Assembly: GCF_007995085.1 (NCBI RefSeq)
Contig: NZ_VOQS01000003.1
Span: forward strand, 1,240,001-1,304,000
DNA from: Paraburkholderia azotifigens
Lineage (GTDB): Bacteria; Pseudomonadota; Gammaproteobacteria; Burkholderiales; Burkholderiaceae
Direction: 5' to 3'
DNA length: 64,000 nt
Both the position numbers and the translations under genes were made by a program. A model generated the notes under the pieces. It was not told where the DNA came from. It searched no databases and saw nothing but the letters and a program-made list of their open reading frames with translations. Of this stretch, positions 7,103 to 14,061 are shown in pieces; position 1 is the stretch's first letter, and the number at the start of each line of letters is the position of its first letter.

Positions 7103-8452
7103 TCAGGCGGCTCGCGATTGACTCAGCGTGAATGCGAGCAAATCGCCGTCCGTCGGCTCGCCCCAGGTCTTGCGCGCGAGCCAATCGAAGAATGCGGTTT
7201 CCGTCAGCTTCGATTCGAGACCACGCCGACGCCAATCATCGCGCATGTGTGCGCCGAGCCCCGGCAATTCATCTTCCTCGAATGAGTGCCGCGCCACATC
7301 GCGCTCCGCATCGCCCTGTTCCTCGTACAGAGCCTGCGCTTCCTTACGCCGATACGCCATGTACTCGCCCAGCAGCCGCGCCTTCGCATCGTCGGCGGGT
7401 GCGCCGGCAAGCGCCTTGCCAGCAGGCGTCGAAGGCAATGCCTCGACGGGCGGCGCATAGCCCTTCTTGAGCGCATCCTTGAAGAGCGCAGGCGCGCTCC
7501 GCACCGGCGGCAACGTCGTGCTGCGCATCCGCTGTTCCGTCATTTGCAAGGCCGCACGAATCCGGTTTTCTTCGCTATCGGCGTAGAGCGTCTGCGCCTC
7601 CTTCAACGGAATACCGATCTTCACCATCCGGTCGACGAGCGTACTGTCGAATACATTCGGATGCTCATCGAGCGCGAGCATCGGCTGCTTGCGTTCGGTC
7701 ACCCGGAACTGGATTTCGGCCACCCGGCGACCTTCGCGATGTTCGATCAGTTCGACGAAGATATTCGTGACGGCATTCACTTCTGCAATTGCGGGACGCA
7801 GATAGTCGCGCTTGAAATACTTGTACTCGCGCTTGGCTTCATCGCCGGCTTCCGTGTCGGGCGTGCCCGACAGGATGGGCCGCCACCATTCCCATGCCTC
7901 GCGCATCGTCAGATGACTCGGGTTGGTCAGATAGCGCACGCAGATTTCGTATAACGCCAGCCCTGCGCTGCTGCGCAGCTGGCTTTGAAACTGCAGGCTC
8001 AACCGCGCGTACTGCACGGGATCGAGCAGCTTCTTCTTGATCTTGGGTGCGAACGAAAATTCGACCCAGACACGGCGCGTCGCCGGATCTTCAAGAATTT
8101 CGGCGTCGGCGATCAGCGTCGAGATGCCCCATTTGCGGCCGGGCTTCTGACTCGACGACCCCTGACTCCATTCGACCTGCACGGAGACCATGCGACGCAA
8201 GTGCTCCTTGACGAGGGCAGTGTCGTTCGAATCGAATGCAGAATTGGCAACGATGTCGGATAGCAAGGCGCGGTACGTGTCACCCGCTTCGTCGGCCTGC
8301 TGCGCGACCGTCAGCAAGACGTTGAACAGTTTGCGGGTGAGCAGCGTGATCTTGCCGCTCTTGGGCTGAATGGCGATCGCCTCGACGGCTTTGCGCAATT
8401 CGGCGGAGCTTGGGCTCACCACATCGGTTTTTTTCGCGCGCTTCGTGGCCAT
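7103..8452 (-). CDS. repA: Rep_3-family replication initiator of the secondary chromosome
   Basis: 449 residues. Two winged-helix domains of the RepA/RepB (Rep_3) initiator fold can be followed: ITLLTRKLFNVLLTVAQ near 36-52, YARLSLQFQSQLRSSAGLALYEICVRYL near 145-172, then WWRPILSGTP and YKYFKRDYLRPAIAEVN. The C-terminal third (330-449) is an extension rich in charged residues, typical of Burkholderia secondary-chromosome initiators and absent from small plasmid Reps. It should bind the iterons lying immediately upstream at 8521-9984 and start replication. Convergent with parAB, 45 bases between the stops. A dyad of iteron half-sites at 8521-8536 lies 69 bases before its ATG and suggests autorepression. 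Confidence 0.9.
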   Translation of the reverse strand: MATKRAKKTDVVSPSSAELRKAVEAIAIQPKSGKITLLTRKLFNVLLTVAQQADEAGDTYRALLSDIVANSAFDSNDTALVKEHLRRMVSVQVEWSQGSSSQKPGRKWGISTLIADAEILEDPATRRVWVEFSFAPKIKKKLLDPVQYARLSLQFQSQLRSSAGLALYEICVRYLTNPSHLTMREAWEWWRPILSGTPDTEAGDEAKREYKYFKRDYLRPAIAEVNAVTNIFVELIEHREGRRVAEIQFRVTERKQPMLALDEHPNVFDSTLVDRMVKIGIPLKEAQTLYADSEENRIRAALQMTEQRMRSTTLPPVRSAPALFKDALKKGYAPPVEALPSTPAGKALAGAPADDAKARLLGEYMAYRRKEAQALYEEQGDAERDVARHSFEEDELPGLGAHMRDDWRRRGLESKLTETAFFDWLARKTWGEPTDGDLLAFTLSQSRAA

Positions 8453-8520
8453 GCGTCGAGTCGAGAAGAGATTTTGCGAAAGGATACCGGCTGCGGTGAT
8501 GCGCGTCTATAGCGTCTGTC

Positions 8521-8536
8521 TCACCTACTTTGGGTG
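8521..8536. promoter_or_regulatory. Inverted iteron half-sites before repA
   Basis: TCACCTACTTTGGGTGA: the TCACC core of the iteron faces its own reverse complement GGGTGA. Rep_3 initiators commonly repress their own gene by dimers on such inverted half-iterons while monomers bind direct repeats. It sits 69 bases before the repA start. Confidence 0.55.
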
Positions 8537-8572
8537 AAATCCGGCTGCGATCAGCGCCTCACCAGGAGCAAA

Positions 8573-9984
8573 TCCCGAAAACGCTCACCTATCGGCGGAA
8601 CAAGCGTTTCCGCGATCCCTTGATGGTCGTGAGCCTGGCTTGGATCGTCTGAAATGGCCTACATCGGAAGCCGACGCCTCGCTTCCCGAAAATGCTCACC
8701 TACGGGTCCGTCGCAAATGTGCGACGAGATTTTGCCGTCTGGATTTATGCGTCAGCAAATCCTGGATCTTCTCGACGTGTTTGCGTCGAGACCATGTACA
8801 GCAACGTTCACGAGCAGCGATCGCGGCTGCCGACGGGAGTTCCAGGGACGGCAGCCACTCGCCCGCACCTTCGCTACCTACTTCGCTAGCTATTCTGCGG
8901 GTCGAAAACGCGGGATCCGTCAGTCGGCATCACAGGAAAAGCGGAAAGCACTCCGGGCGCAGCGGCTCATTCGGTGATCGCTTCGCAGGACTGCACCGGC
9001 CTCCCCCGAATATCCTCACCTAAGCCATTCCGCGAAACGAACGCTGTCGCGACTTCCCGCCTGCAGAGAAAATTTAACGTGGCAATTTTGTCCCGTATCT
9101 CCTCACCTTTGCTTCACAATTCGTTTGGAAGCCTGATCCCGCAAATCCTCACCTTTCGATTGAAATCGATGAAAACCACATAAAAATAAGGACTTAGCAG
9201 ACACCGCCAGAAATGGTGGTCAACCAGGCACAACACCAGGAATCCCGAATAGGCTCACCTTGCATCGGGTTTTGCTCGAAGCAGTGCGTAAATTCCGTGC
9301 GATGCAGAGTCCCGAAAATATTCACCTTTCGCGTCATCGTATGTGAACGGATCGATTGCAACAGCCGCTTCCGCTATAGATATTGCGGCCACCTCTGCTC
9401 GAATTTGTCCTGTATTTCCTCACCTTTCGCGCAAAATACGTATCTCTGCGCTCCCGCAGAATCTCACCTTTAGGTTTTTCACGACCGATTCTGGCCCAGG
9501 ATATGCGTACCGCGCAGACTCCCGAATCCGCTCACCTTAGACACGTTAAAGTCGAAAAGCGGATCCCAGGTGCTTCCGACGATGTCAATTGCCTCCCGCA
9601 AAACCTCACCTTTAACGAATTCGTGCGGATAATTGGCGCTCGCAAGCCTCATGGCCCCGAAAAACCTCACCTCAGGATCCATTTTTCTCCCGTGATGGCT
9701 CACCCAGAGCTTCGCAGGCGGTCCAAAATGGCTGAAAACCCAATCGATCACCCGTCCCGAACCCACTCACCTCGTGTTAACCCGTCCCAAAACTGCCTGG
9801 TCAACGCATACAGGCCACAAAGCGTCATCACCTCCCGAAAATGCTCACCTAAGATCGTCACTCGTTAACTCGACGTTCCCGAAGCCACTCACGATGTTTC
9901 CCGACCTTGCTCACCGACATCCCCGAACCCCATCACTGCAACGTCCCGTCAAAGCTCACCATCTTTCCCGAAAAGCTTCACCTG
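8573..9984 (+). repeat. Iteron array of the replication origin
   Basis: About 19 direct copies of a 17-18-base motif near TCCCGAAAANNCTCACCT, with TTT often following. TCACC cores start at 8585, 8696, 9016, 9103, 9149, 9255, 9322, 9420, 9464, 9532, 9606, 9667, 9700, 9767, 9845, 9889, 9911, 9956 and 9978; a degenerate copy lies near 9921. All share one orientation. Spacing is irregular but many gaps are close to multiples of 11 (22, 22, 33, 44, 44, 45, 67, 67, 78, 87), so the sites probably face one side of the helix. The stretch 8453-10366 has no supported gene. Together with repA this is the likely origin. Confidence 0.88.
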
Positions 9985-10009
9985 ATCGACCGCAAAGCCT
10001 TATCCAGCA

Positions 10010-10200
10010 AGGGTTTCGCCAGGCGTTAACGTCTTTAACTAAGGTTCAAAGGTGTTTACTTTTATTACTCTCTACAAAGAGCCCCGCGAGTACACAGAAA
10101 AAACAAAAAACCCGCTCACCCTCGTTCAGCGCAAGCGTGAAACAGTGCCAAAACAATGGTGGCCCAGATAAATCTTTTGATTAACAATAGCTTAGTAGCG
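10010..10200. other. AT-rich stretch, candidate DNA-unwinding element
   Basis: Follows the iteron array directly and is much richer in A and T than the rest of the window, with GTTAACGTCTTTAACTAAGG and TGTTTACTTTTATTACTC near its start and ATAAATCTTTTGATTAACAA near its end. An AT-rich region next to iterons is where such origins melt. A partial DnaA box (TTATCCAGC) lies near 10000. Confidence 0.5.
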
Positions 10201-10330
10201 ATTCTTCGATTTGTTTCACGCTTCATTCGACACACCGACACCTTCGAGACCCATTCAGCGGACTTGGCAGCGAATTCCTAGGAAGGACTCATGCAAATTC
10301 AAAAAACGTATCGGATACTACGTAAATTGT

Positions 10331-10336
10331 TATGAT
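10331..10336 (+). promoter_or_regulatory. Candidate -10 element of the KfrA-like gene
   Basis: TATGAT in an AT-rich context, 31 bases before the ATG at 10367. No good -35 element is visible. It supports the downstream start over the far upstream ATG at 10211. Confidence 0.35.
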
Positions 10337-10366
10337 TCTTCGAATTCACGTGGATCTGAGGCAAGA

Positions 10367-11572
10367 ATGAATCTGGACGAAGAACGCCAAGCCATCCGAA
10401 AAGAACTCGATGCCTTACGCGCGAGTGGCGCGCGCCGTCAGGAATTGTCGCTGCACGCCTGCAAGCGTCTGTTCTTTGATCTCGGCATACGGCCATCGAT
10501 GGCTGCTGTGCGGGACCTCACCCAAACAGGCAGCGCGAGCGACATCCCAAAAGACATCGACAGTTTCTGGGAGCGCATTCGGTCTGCGTCTCGTGTACGG
10601 GTGGGTGTCGGTACGATTCCGAAAGCGCTGGAAGAGCGTGCAGGTGAATTGCTCGGCGCACTCTTCGAAGACGCCCTGACACAAGCGCGCGAATCGCTCG
10701 AAGAAGAGCGACAGGAAATCCAAGCCCTGCGTGCCGCCGCTGCACGCGACTCCCAAGAAGGCCAGATTCGTAAGGAAATTTCTGAAGAGGCGATACAGCG
10801 TAGCGAAGCTCGCGCCGATGCCGCCTGGGAACGCGTCCGCATTCTTGAGACTCAGCTTGCTTCTGCGAACACCAGCGAATCGGCGAGCCAACAGGGCTTG
10901 AAGACAAACGCTCGCAGGCTGGAAGCCGAGAATGAATCGTTGCGCAAGCGGCTGGACGCGGAACAATCGACGAATGCAGGTTTGCGCGACCGGCTCGATG
11001 CATTACACGGCGAGATGCGGGCGAATGCCGAACACTACGCGCAGCAAATCAAGGATGCCGTGGCGGAAGCCGAGCGTCGCGTAAAACCGATGCTTGTCGA
11101 GCTGGATTCGTTACGCGCGATGGCGGCGACGTATCAGTCAGGTGTACGCGATGCGAGCCGAAAAGAATTCGATTTCATCCAGCAACTGGCCGCCGCGAAG
11201 GCGCGCGGCGACAGACTCGATGCGCAATTGCGCGAGCAGTCCGATGAACTCGATCTCCTCACACGCCAGATGACCGCGCTGCGGGCGCAACAAGGTATCG
11301 ATCCCGCCGTTGCGCAGTTGCTCTGCCAACTGGCGAATGCCGGAAGATTGAGTGAGGAGGAACTGGAATCGGTCGGCACCGCTGTCGATGGGCACGTTTC
11401 CCTGCCGGCGCAGTGTCCAAAATGCATTGAGGGTGAGCCGGAACTCTCTCAGATGGATCACCACTACGAATTGCTGTGTCCGGAATGCGAGCACACGTCC
11501 GGAACGGGCAACTCCCGGCTGGCGGCCGTGACGCGCTTCATGTCGACCGCGCAATCATCGACATCGTCTTGA
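10367..11572 (+). CDS. KfrA-like DNA-binding coiled-coil protein with C-terminal zinc ribbon
   Basis: 401 residues from the chosen start; the upstream ATG at 10211 would add a tail without coding character. Residues 10-110 resemble the KfrA N-terminal DNA-binding domain of plasmids (SLHACKRLFFDLGIRPSMAA, then DIDSFWERIRSASRVRV). Residues 115-310 are a long coiled coil rich in Glu, Arg and Ala. Near 340-375 come two Cys pairs, CPKC and CPEC, separated by about 24 residues: a zinc ribbon that I do not know from classical KfrA. KfrA proteins bind their own promoter and aid stable plasmid inheritance by forming filaments. Position between the iterons and the integrase-like gene fits a replicon-maintenance role. 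Confidence 0.8.
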   Translation: MNLDEERQAIRKELDALRASGARRQELSLHACKRLFFDLGIRPSMAAVRDLTQTGSASDIPKDIDSFWERIRSASRVRVGVGTIPKALEERAGELLGALFEDALTQARESLEEERQEIQALRAAAARDSQEGQIRKEISEEAIQRSEARADAAWERVRILETQLASANTSESASQQGLKTNARRLEAENESLRKRLDAEQSTNAGLRDRLDALHGEMRANAEHYAQQIKDAVAEAERRVKPMLVELDSLRAMAATYQSGVRDASRKEFDFIQQLAAAKARGDRLDAQLREQSDELDLLTRQMTALRAQQGIDPAVAQLLCQLANAGRLSEEELESVGTAVDGHVSLPAQCPKCIEGEPELSQMDHHYELLCPECEHTSGTGNSRLAAVTRFMSTAQSSTSS

Positions 11573-11593
11573 TCGAGAAAGACGTTTCAATTT

Positions 11594-11648
11594 CCGTAAA
11601 CGCTCGAGGTGAGCGTTTACGGGATCACTGAGGTGAAGGTTTACGGGA
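11594..11648. repeat. Inverted iteron pair plus a third copy
   Basis: CCGTAAACGCTC at 11594-11605 and GAGCGTTTACGG at 11611-11622 form a perfect 12-base inverted repeat with a 5-base loop. Each arm is a half of the origin iteron (TCCCGTAAACGCTCACC). A third copy, GGTGAAGGTTTACGGGA, lies at 11632-11648, reversed relative to the origin array. The block fills the gap between two convergent genes, so it may also act as a hairpin, but no T-run follows. Confidence 0.75.
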
Positions 11649-11653
11649 GCCCG

Positions 11654-12718
11654 CTAACCGTCGTCCCGCGCGCCTTGGTGATCTTCGGACAGTGCCTCTA
11701 TCTCACCGAGCCCCATCTCGTGCTCGAATTTTTCCTGTTCACGCCATGTTTTCCACGCGCGGTGCAATCGATTCGCGGAAACTGCTTGCGCGAACCCAAG
11801 CCACTGTCCGACGACATCCGCTTCTACGCCACTTTCGAACAGATCGGCTGCGAATGAATTGCGCAACGTATGCGGGCTCGCGCGTGCTTCGCGTGACTGG
11901 CCGATCCCCGCGGCATCGACCAGCGCATCGACGGCTCGGAGCATCGTCGCCTTGTGCATCGGGCGTCCTGAAGGTGACGCGGGAAAAACCAGCTCGCCAG
12001 GCAGTTCGGCCTGTTTGCGCTCATCGAGCCACGCATCGAGCACAGACACGGCGAACGGCGCGAGCCGCGTTCTGCGCGTGAACAAAGGATTCGTCGCTTC
12101 GATCACCACCCACGGCGAACCCGGCGTCACGCAATTAACCGAAAGCACCCGAGCTTCCCCCGTCTTGATACCTCCACCGAGAAATACAGCAATCAACGCC
12201 CGGTCGCGGCGCTCGCGCCAGCGTTGCGCCGCTGTGAGATCCGTGACGGGCGAGAAAAGATAGGCGATCAATGCGGAACGTTCCGCGATGCTGAGAAATC
12301 CCGTTGGCTCGTTGTCGCGCGCGTTTCGCCATTCTGCTTCGCCATCCTGAGCAATGAATCGCGCGGGATTGGTCGACGCCAGTTCTATTTCGCGGACATG
12401 GTCGAGCACGCGCTCGATCAATCGCAAATAGCGTGCACGCTGCGGCTTTCGTATCGACAAGCCTGCGACGAAGTCTGCGATGGAGCGCATGTCGACGGTC
12501 ACGAGATTCTTGTGACGCGCCTGTAGCCACTCGAGAAAAAGGCCCCATTGCGCCCGATAGACTTCAGCAGACGAGTTGCGGAAGTTCTGTCCAGCGAGCC
12601 ATGCATCGAAGGCAGTGCGCGGATCGGCAAGCCAGTCCTGACGTTCACGATCAAATAGATCAGCTTCCGCGCCAGCGGGAGACGGACCAGCAGAGCCAAG
12701 CGGATCGTTGGAAGTCAT
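11654..12718 (-). CDS. Integrase-fold protein, tyrosine recombinase family, probably inactive
   Basis: 354 residues. A SAM-like N-terminal core-binding domain (AEVYRAQWGLFLEWLQ, near 52-68) and a catalytic-type domain are present. Catalytic positions are eroded: the first Arg of the usual GLRxSE is Lys in GGGIKTGEAR; box II keeps His and Arg (HTLRNSFA); the LGH histidine is Phe (WLGFAQ); and the nucleophile position, nine residues on, is Leu (SANRLHRAW). No Tyr occurs after the LGF motif. It should therefore bind DNA but not cut it. It abuts iteron copies at 11632-11648, so a structural or regulatory role at the origin is plausible. Confidence 0.82.
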   Translation of the reverse strand: MTSNDPLGSAGPSPAGAEADLFDRERQDWLADPRTAFDAWLAGQNFRNSSAEVYRAQWGLFLEWLQARHKNLVTVDMRSIADFVAGLSIRKPQRARYLRLIERVLDHVREIELASTNPARFIAQDGEAEWRNARDNEPTGFLSIAERSALIAYLFSPVTDLTAAQRWRERRDRALIAVFLGGGIKTGEARVLSVNCVTPGSPWVVIEATNPLFTRRTRLAPFAVSVLDAWLDERKQAELPGELVFPASPSGRPMHKATMLRAVDALVDAAGIGQSREARASPHTLRNSFAADLFESGVEADVVGQWLGFAQAVSANRLHRAWKTWREQEKFEHEMGLGEIEALSEDHQGARDDG

Positions 12719-12784
12719 AGTCTATCTTTCCGTTAGTTGCGCGCAAACCATTGTAATCAGTCGACTCGCGGGGCGCGGCGTCGA

Positions 12785-12800
12785 CTTTACGCGCATAAAC
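12785..12800. other. parS: parS-like site 5 (variant)
   Basis: CTTTACGCGCATAAAC; the left half carries ACG in place of ATG. It lies between the integrase-like gene start and the SOS-box gene, 7.6 kb from parA. Confidence 0.6.
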
Positions 12801-12818
12801 TCTCACCGCCGGTGCGGA

Positions 12819-13217
12819 CTACCCGCCCCAGGCACGACCAGTCGCATGATCGCGATCGCCAATGCGCCGCTTCGTTGCACCGGCTTTCGCTTTCTCCGCG
12901 TCGTCATAGGCGGCAACTGCAAACGCAAATACAGCCGGCAACGCATTCGACCGGCTGAAGTCGACCGCGTCGTCGGTCTCTGGGAACTGAAAGTCGCCGG
13001 GCCGTTGAAACAACCCGAGCATGAAAGGATCGTGTCGGCTGGCAAAGCCAAGATCGGCGAGCGCTTCCGCTTCGATCGCGTGCAGAAGGCGCCATGTGAG
13101 CGGCACCTGCTGCACGATGTACCGCGCTGCAATGTGCCGGACGATGTGTTCGAGGTCACGCGCCGCAGACTTGAAGCGCAGCGCAGCCAGATCCTGTTCG
13201 TTGTTCAGATTGTTCAT
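12819..13217 (-). CDS. Unknown protein under a LexA (SOS) box
   Basis: 132 residues, no family recognised. Start at 13217 is preferred to the frame opening at 13271 because GGAG lies eight bases before it and because the longer frame would translate through the LexA box. The protein is mostly helical in appearance with an acidic, aromatic middle (DPFMLGLFQRPGDFQFPETD) and a basic tail (KAKAGATKRRIGDRDH). No signal or membrane segment. It stands alone, between a parS-like site and its own SOS box, which suggests a DNA-damage-inducible role linked to this replicon; its biochemical activity cannot be read from the sequence. Confidence 0.7.
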   Translation of the reverse strand: MNNLNNEQDLAALRFKSAARDLEHIVRHIAARYIVQQVPLTWRLLHAIEAEALADLGFASRHDPFMLGLFQRPGDFQFPETDDAVDFSRSNALPAVFAFAVAAYDDAEKAKAGATKRRIGDRDHATGRAWGG

Positions 13218-13241
13218 TCTTCGGCTCCATCGGACTGCGTA

Positions 13242-13261
13242 TACTGTACAAACATACAGTA
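13242..13261. promoter_or_regulatory. LexA-binding SOS box
   Basis: TACTGTACAAACATACAGTA fits the CTGT-N8-ACAG consensus used by LexA in beta- and gammaproteobacteria, with both outer TA pairs matching too; the inverted repeat extends to ATACTGTA/TACAGTAT at 13241-13262. It lies 25 bases before the ATG of the unknown gene at 13217, where it would cover the promoter. Confidence 0.85.
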
Positions 13262-13301
13262 TCGGCTGCAACCGAGATGACCCGAAGAATCATGATTCCG
13301 C

Positions 13302-13916
13302 CTAGCCGTGAATCACGACCAGCAATGCTTTCGCCTCGCCTTTGCCGGCATTACGTATCGCGTGCGGCTCGTCGGCGACGTAACGCGCGGTGTCGGCGGC
13401 TTTGAGCCGTTTGGTCGTACCAGCCGCTTCGATATCGATGGTGCCGTGCAACACCGTCAGATGTTCGCGCGTCCCAGGTTCATGCGCATTTGAAACCAAT
13501 GCGCCGCCCGGCTGCAACGTCAATTCGTACCATTCGAACTTCCCGGCCAGCTCGATCGGCCCCCAAACCCGCAACTGATATCGCGCTTCGTGACCGCTCA
13601 GCGTCGGAATCTCATGCGGACCGGAAACCGCAATCGGATCCGGCGCTTTCTGAGGCGCAAACAGTGAATCGAGGCTTACACCTAGCGCGTTCGTGAGCCG
13701 CCACGCGACGGCGATCGTTGGATTCGCCTTGTCGCGCTCGATTTCCGACAGCATCGATTTCGACACACCCGCTGCGCGCGACAAATCGTCGAGCGTCATC
13801 TTGCGTTCACTGCGCAAGCGCTGAATCTGCTCGCCGACGCGCGGCGGCACCGAAACAGACTGCGCCGCCGTCGTCGCCGCAGCCGACGAACCCTTGCGCA
13901 TTCCCGAACTTGCCAT
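13302..13916 (-). CDS. XRE-family regulator with cupin domain, likely threonine-catabolism repressor
   Basis: 204 residues. A helix-turn-helix of the XRE/Cro class at about 28-82 (MTLDDLSRAAGVSKSMLSEI, then RDKANPTIAVAWRLTNALGV) is followed by a cupin barrel (EWYELTLQPGG, EHLTVLHGTIDI, DEPHAIRNAG) that usually senses a small ligand. It is divergent from kbl-tdh with 145 bases between them, and two matching palindromes lie in that gap, so autoregulation and control of threonine degradation are the natural inference. An Ala/Ser-rich N-terminal tail of 25 residues precedes the helix-turn-helix. Confidence 0.88.
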   Translation of the reverse strand: MASSGMRKGSSAAATTAAQSVSVPPRVGEQIQRLRSERKMTLDDLSRAAGVSKSMLSEIERDKANPTIAVAWRLTNALGVSLDSLFAPQKAPDPIAVSGPHEIPTLSGHEARYQLRVWGPIELAGKFEWYELTLQPGGALVSNAHEPGTREHLTVLHGTIDIEAAGTTKRLKAADTARYVADEPHAIRNAGKGEAKALLVVIHG

Positions 13917-13939
13917 TTCCTGACCTATCGATTAGAGTT

Positions 13940-13975
13940 GTTCGACATATCGAACTTTAGTTCGAAAAATCGAAA
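13940..13975. promoter_or_regulatory. Two operator-like palindromes before the XRE-cupin gene and kbl
   Basis: GTTCGACATATCGAAC at 13940-13955 and GTTCGAAAAATCGAAA at 13960-13975. Both read TTCGA-N4-TCGAA (last base varied in the second) and start exactly 20 bases apart, two helical turns. They lie in the divergent promoter region and are the probable sites of the adjacent regulator. Confidence 0.65.
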
Positions 13976-14061
13976 ATATCCGATAAAACTGACAGCCGAC
14001 TATAACAGGCCGCCGCGCCGCATGGTGCGGCGCGAAGCCAGCCATTCAAGGAGCCGTTTTC

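Noticed and set aside
9383..9868. 161-codon open frame inside the iteron array
   Set aside because: Its sequence is a translation of the repeats, without ribosome site, codon bias or fold.
8573..9984. Direct repeats that could be read as a CRISPR array
   Set aside because: Repeat units are short (17-18 bases) and degenerate, gaps vary from a few to 300 bases, and no cas gene is near. They fit iterons next to a Rep_3 gene.
13475..13495. TTCATGCGCATTTG resembling a parS site inside the XRE-cupin gene
   Set aside because: Two or more mismatches from TTTATGCGCATAAA and within coding sequence.
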